From positions 33,638,501 to 33,702,500 of the forward strand of contig CM066729.1 in NCBI GenBank assembly GCA_033961575.1: DNA of 64,000 nt. Reading direction: 5' to 3'. The position numbers and the translations under genes were made by a program. Under the pieces are notes generated by a model. That model made no database searches and was not told the DNA's origin. It saw only the letters and a list, made by a program, of their open reading frames with translations. Source of the DNA: Aselliscus stoliczkanus. Its lineage: Eukaryota; Chordata; Mammalia; Chiroptera; Hipposideridae. This document shows positions 58,674-64,000 of this stretch, piece by piece (the first letter of the stretch is position 1; every line of letters starts with the position of its first letter).

Positions 58674-58707
<34 letters not shown>
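58674..58707. repeat. (GT)n microsatellite
   Basis: About 17 GT units starting at the right end of the mariner and ending just before the MITE at 58711. Confidence 0.97.
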
Positions 58708-58710
<3 letters not shown>

Positions 58711-58839
58711 CAGGGATGCCAGAAAAGTATATACACATGATTTCTATTCATCTTTTGTTACCGATATATACATATTGAGGATTACAATTTTAATACAGTT
58801 TTTTCTTTTCTTAAAATGTGTACACATTATTTTGGCACC

Positions 58840-58842
<3 letters not shown>
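58711..58842. mobile_element. Mariner-type MITE (132 bp), family M2
   Basis: The left end cagggatgccagaaaagtat and the right end in reverse, ggggtgccaaaataatgtgt, are inverted repeats. The inner part has tttaatacagttttttcttt, the complement of the same block in the other family members. Confidence 0.87.

Positions 58843-58890
<48 letters not shown>
58843..58890. repeat. (GT)n microsatellite
   Basis: About 24 GT units starting at the MITE right end. Confidence 0.98.
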
Positions 58891-58891
<1 letters not shown>

Positions 58892-60599
58892 CTATCTATG
58901 TAGATATATGCTATTAAATTGATTTATATGTAATGTTTGCTAGTAGTTAATAAGTTTAAAATTATATTTTTGACTCCTAAGAAACTGTATAATACTCTCA
59001 GATAGTTTTCCTATAATTTAAACATTCTGGAACAACTGATTTTAGGCATGCTAATTGTTACATATGCTTTGTATTTCAGCTTGACTTCTTGGGCTCCTTC
59101 CATCTACTTGAGAAGATCATGACCCAGGTTGCCAGTGAGCCTCCAGGTTGGAACCAAGTACAAATTTGAAGTTTACTTGCAGCCTGTAGCTGAAATGGGC
59201 TGAGCCAGTGTACTCAAGAATGAGAGGTAATTGATCATTGATTTAAGGGTATTTTATGACAGCGAAAGGAAGTGTGTGTATGTGTGTGTGTGTGTGCATG
59301 CACATGCATTTGTGTACACATATGTAATATATAAAGCCATTTCAACATACCGCAGTTGAGCCTTGGGGTAACCAGAAACAAGTGGATATAGGAGAAATCC
59401 TACTGACCCAATAGCATCTCTGGTGATGTGGCTTTTCATTTCCTCTAAAAAATGGTAAGCTTATTTCCTGCTCCGTTGATGCCCCCATCATCATGACACT
59501 GTTTCTCTATATTCTGAGTTTCTATTACTTTGTCCCTATTTTTATCACTTCCTCTCTGAATATCTCACATTCAGTTTTCCCAAGAGACTCAGATTTAATT
59601 GAGATAATTGGTTACTATGGAATATTAAGCATTCATCTCTCTTATGTTGAGCACATAGATGGTCACCTTTGTGGGACACTGATTCTTTATCTAATTCACT
59701 GTGCACCATAATGATAGTATCATATCAAACAAAACAGGGCAAACAAAACACAGAAATAATTGCCTATAATTTGAAAGCATCAATGGAAAGAGAAACTATA
59801 GGCTCCTTGAAAGACAGATTGTACTCAGACTAAGAGAAAGGGAGGGCTCCACAGAAAATAACCAGGGGTGTCCTCCATTTCCTTGAATATAAATCAGTCT
59901 TTCATACTTAGATCTGTAGAGATCATTCTCTTTACAAGAAATGCCTTTCTTTTTTTTCTCTCTAGCTATTGCCTGGGATTCCACAACTACTGATTCTTGT
60001 AAGAGTCAGAAGAATGTGATTTAAAAAAATGTCTCTGCAAAGTCTAAATTAGTAAATATTGAACCACTGCTCCTAGGAGAAATGCAGGGTTAGGTTCCTA
60101 TGTGCCTCTGGTCACAACATTTTGGTCAACTGATCAATATATAACCTTGTTTTATGTGTGTTTCTGTTTAAAGATATTGTTTAATATACTTAGAGCCATA
60201 TAACTCATGCCTCACTGTTGCTTATCTAATTTTTTTTCCCCAAAAACGTACATCAAACTTCTTGTGTTAGGTATATTAGAAAGTACTTCAGCACTTTGCT
60301 TGGGGATCATTTTAAACAGTGAAATCACCAGAAAAAAAAGCTAAAAATATAGAAAATATGGCTCTAAATAGAAAAGGAAACTTGTTTACAGTAGGAGAGC
60401 TGAAATAAGAAGATAGAGTATCACCTTGTATGACAGTGGTTTGGATATATGTTATGCATCTCAAATTTTGTTGTCTGTACTTGTTCTTAAATGACCAAGA
60501 AATCATCACTGAGTATTAATTTTGGGAATAAATTGTAGTGAGTATGTAAATTTGCAAATATGGAATCAGCAAATAATGAGAATCAACTTACCTTCTATT
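58891..60599. other. Unassigned sequence
   Basis: No gene is supported. A GT-rich tract lies at 59272-59300. Frames at 59493-59711 and elsewhere are random. Confidence 0.5.
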
Positions 60600-60860
60600 C
60601 ACAATTCTTCCCTGATTCTCTGCTTCTTGCTTTTCTTTCAGGCCCTCATAGAGTTAGCCAGACATTCCTATATGCTTCCACAGCACATCATTCATACCTG
60701 TTAGTATAACACTTGATTTACTTGAATATAAATCACTCTTTTTCCAAAAATACACAGTGATCGCTTTGAAAGTATAGATCATGGGTTAATGGTTTTGATA
60801 TTTCCAGAGCCTAAGTGTCCGACACATAGTAGGTATTCTTTTAACATTTGTGGATGTAAG
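60600..60860 (+). mobile_element. L2 LINE 3' remnant
   Basis: The 3' part, tttccagagcctaagtgtcc, then acacatagtaggtattcttt, matches the end of L2 (cctagcacagtgcctggcacatagtagg). Confidence 0.65.
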
Positions 60861-62434
60861 GGAAGAAAACAGAGACAAGGAAGGAGTTAGGATTGAAAAT
60901 TAGCAATTCATTCTTCATAAGCCATGAACACATAACTCTCTTAACGAATCTGTATGTTTTATTGTTATACTGCAATGTGAACGCCAGGAATTTATTTTAA
61001 TTCTTTGTTTCCTTTCTCCATCTTTGAAATAAGAGTAATCATAATAATTTTTACTTGGTTTTTTAGGAATATCTGAAAATATTCATGGGGATTTCTAAAT
61101 TATTTTGAGCTCATTGGAATGTCTTATCAAAATTTGAGCCCAGTGATATTATTAATGTGTTATAATTATTTTTGCCAGGGAACTTAAAGGACTATAAATC
61201 TTCTGAATTTGTTCATTTTGCTTAAGGTGAAATAGATGTAAGAATTTAAAAAAAATATAACAGGATAGCTTCTTGGATTGGAAAGGAAAACATAACATAC
61301 CCTTCGATATTATACCTTAACCCCTAAGTAGCACCATCCCATCACTGGCACCATGCTGTATGTACCCCTTACTAAGCGCAGAAGCAAGTTTCTATTGGTT
61401 CTTTGGCCTGAGTTGGATTGTGCCCCTTTGAAGCTCCCTGCCTGAGAAATATTAACTTTGTACAAGATTTAATACGCATATCCAAGGCACCAGACTGATT
61501 CTCTTCATTCCTCATTTCACAAGGCTAGAATAAGATTAGTAAAAGTCCCCGCTATTCAACTGTATCCTATTAACACATTGTATGTGGGAAACGAGTAAAC
61601 TCGTCATATAGCTTTTTATGCCCACTTACAAACTGTTAAAATCACACAAAAAAGGAAATGAACCAAAAACAAAGACAGAAAAGGTGATAGTCTATGTATA
61701 AATAGGTAAAGGGAGAAGGTTTATCTCCATTTATTTAGGACATGTTTTCTACATCCTCTATAGATATTTCTCTGAATTTTATGTAAGGGACTCATCATAA
61801 TTATATAAAACACAATCAAAGTTATCTTCTTTAATAAAATATGTGATTCTTTTTATTTGAGTATATATATTTTTTTTAATTTTGAAGAAAAGTTGTCATA
61901 TTCTACATATATCATATCTTTAGTGTTCACATGATTTATGTAAAATAGATGAGACATTAAACTGTTTGAAATTACTTCGGCCAATAGGGCTGGTTTGTAA
62001 TTTAGAATAATACTATGATTATTAAGAAGAATAGAACACAATGTATTGCACATTCTCAAGAACACAAAGCAATTAGGTGTTCTACATTTTTCAAAACAAG
62101 TATTAAAATAAAGCAATCTTCAAGTTAACACAAAAGAATAAAGGTATGTTACACCATTTTAGGTATTTATAGATATTAGGATTCTGCTATATTTCTTTTA
62201 AAATACTGGTTACCTAATAATTATCAACATGGGGCTACTTTATCTTCAATTACTTGTGTATAAATTGTTTGTTTGTATGGAGCTTTGTAGACTTAATACT
62301 GGTTATGTTCAAATGTGTACAAAGGTCATGACCAGGAGTCAACACAGACAATCATAATTTGCAGTAATTCCACCCTGGCTACATTTTCTTTATTACTTGA
62401 ACAATGCACAAGACTAGTCTTGTCTCAAAACTTT
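60861..62434. other. Unassigned AT-rich sequence
   Basis: No gene or recognised repeat. A somewhat less AT-rich stretch at 61320-61520 has no long frame. Confidence 0.5.
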
Positions 62435-62990
62435 TTTATCTCAAATTTAGTGTCCCTGATACTCATTGCTAGCTTTTTTAGCAATCCAAAATTTAGTGAC
62501 TTAAAACAATGGTAGCATTTATTTTGATCAAGGATGTGCAGTTTAGACAGGCCACGGTGGGGAAAACTCATTTCTGTTCCCTCTGAGTCTCAGAGACTGA
62601 GGGCTGGAATCGTCAGAGGCTCATTCACTCACTCACTCTACTCACTCACTCACTCACTCACTCACTCACTCACTCACTCACTCACTCACTCACGTGCTTG
62701 GTTCTTGACACTATTAATCAAATGGAGCTGTAACCAGAAAGCCCAGTGTGACTTCTTCACATTATGGCAATGAAGATACAACAGTGAGCCTCAGAAAAGA
62801 AAGATAAGATTGCGGAAGCTGTATTGTCTCTTATGGCCTATCCTCAGAAGTCATCAAGTGTCACTTCTGCAGTATTCTTTTTCATATAAGCAAGTTACTA
62901 AGGGTGGCCCATATTCAATAGGAGAGGAATTAAACTTCACATTATAAAAGCATGATAGAAGCATGTGTGTCCATGTTTAGAAAATGTAAT
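62435..62990. mobile_element. Old hAT-type element, same family as 2535-2985
   Basis: The segment tttagtgacttaaaacaatg, then agaagtcatcaagtgtcact and ggtggcccatattcaatagg, fits the same dispersed family as the copy near 2.5 kb, and the two copies are independent. A (CTCA)n array is inside. Frame 62534-62773 reads through it. Confidence 0.55.
62621..62693. repeat. (CTCA)n tetranucleotide array
   Basis: About 18 CTCA units with a single interruption (tcta) near the left end. Confidence 0.98.
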
Positions 62991-63849
62991 TTGTCACAAT
63001 CCCTTCACTTTAAGTAAGTACTGATCTATCCTAATTCCCTCCTCTATCTCATGTTGCTGAGGTTTTTGTTTACCTTATTGTTTGATTACTCAGTAGGCAG
63101 GACAACTGATCTTGTTCCAATTACTTTGAGTGAGAAAAAAAGCTATTTCCTACGAAAATGACAAAGCTATGTGTTGTCTATCAGATAATAAAGCTACAAT
63201 TTTTAAGTGCTTGTACTCAACTGGATAAACCTATTATGACATTTTGGAAATCACAATATTTGTTTCCTTCATGTCTGATGTCTGAATTATATAATATTTA
63301 TTGCAAAAAAAAAAAAGAGGATCATAAGAATTAAATTCAATAATAATAAAATAACATTCCCAAAATTGCAAGTACATAAATCATTGTTCTCTGTAAATCA
63401 ATCTTTAGTTTGTACTTTTTAAAAAAAGTTACATAAGTGTCTTTTGTGGCTGCTGATGAAATTACTCTGATGCTAAAGTTATTTTCTAAGGAATATTTCA
63501 AACTGGCAATCTCTGTTGTTTCTTGTCACCTGTAGCTGTGGCAAGACAGATTCCATATAAATGAATGAGAGAATGCATCATAAAAGATTTATTTCTGCTG
63601 CCCCATTTTTCTTATTTATTTCTAACATTCTGCCCATTTACCATGAGCTTCCTCACATTTCAGAAACAGCTAGTCGTCTTTGAGAACAAATTGTGCTATT
63701 TACTTCTGTCCTCAGAGAAAACGAATAGTTTAGTGGGTGAGATGTCCAGAACAATAAGAAAAACTTGTGCTGTGTATTCCCAACAGAAGAAATAGATCTT
63801 CTGCAAATAACTCCCAGTACAATCATGGCAGGTTTCAGCACTGCACAGT
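62991..63849. other. Unassigned sequence
   Basis: No gene is supported; frames at 63565-63795 and 63653-63916 lack motifs. Confidence 0.5.
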
Positions 63850-63853
63850 CATA

Positions 63854-63893
<40 letters not shown>

Positions 63894-63900
63894 TTTTTTT
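63850..63900. repeat. (AT)n followed by T-run
   Basis: About 13 AT units lead into about 25 T. This could be the reversed tail of a retrotransposon copy, but no body is recognised. Confidence 0.95.
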
Positions 63901-64000
63901 CTTTACATAACTTCAAAGCTTTTCAAAAGGAAAACCAACTGAGTGCTGTTATGCAGATACATAGACTCGCCACAAAGTCATGGAAATAGAATAACTTAAC

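Overview
This is a gene-free, AT-rich stretch of mammalian nuclear DNA. I find no protein-coding exon, tRNA, rRNA or other host gene that I can support. All open frames of about 60 to 160 codons that I checked lie in transposon remnants, microsatellites or random AT-rich sequence. The many tRNA-derived SINEs that begin with a ggccggcc head, the laurasiatherian-looking L1 copies and the Tc1/mariner elements suggest a bat. I favour a yinpterochiropteran, perhaps a rhinolophoid (horseshoe or roundleaf bat). The species call is inference from recalled repeat families, not from a search.

Layout. Positions 1-10 kb hold a Tigger-like DNA element, a MIR, an old hAT element, three short SINEs and a solo-LTR-like block on the minus strand. 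At 9.9-16.3 kb there are two copies of an 81-bp palindromic mariner-type MITE, a long double-headed SINE and a decayed L1M/HAL1-like element. At 19.6-21.4 kb there is an L1 with a 5' inversion, a 12-bp target-site duplication and a nested full-length SINE. At 22.3-25.9 kb and 33.1-37.1 kb there are two L1 copies that keep the 5'UTR, ORF1 and tandem 3'UTR units but have lost nearly all of ORF2. Between them lie L2 and MER5A-like remnants, a mariner-family element with small deletion derivatives, and a partial L1 ORF2. From 37.3 to 55 kb the sequence is mostly unassigned, with scattered L2, MIR, SINE and LTR-like pieces and one CpG-richer block of unknown identity. At 55.1-57.3 kb a head-to-head pair of mariner transposase remnants is split by a 5'-truncated L1 and by an LTR-like block. 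At 58.1-58.9 kb a mariner and a MITE sit among dinucleotide repeats. The end of the window is mostly unassigned, with one L2 and one hAT remnant.

Nothing here works as an operon or pathway. The interest lies in the layered history of transposition: target-site duplications, nesting order, twin priming, ORF2-less L1 copies, two SINE families that share a 3' module, and MITEs abutting microsatellites. Identifications were made by eye from remembered repeat-family features. Family names below superfamily level are therefore tentative, and boundaries are approximate unless a target-site duplication is stated.
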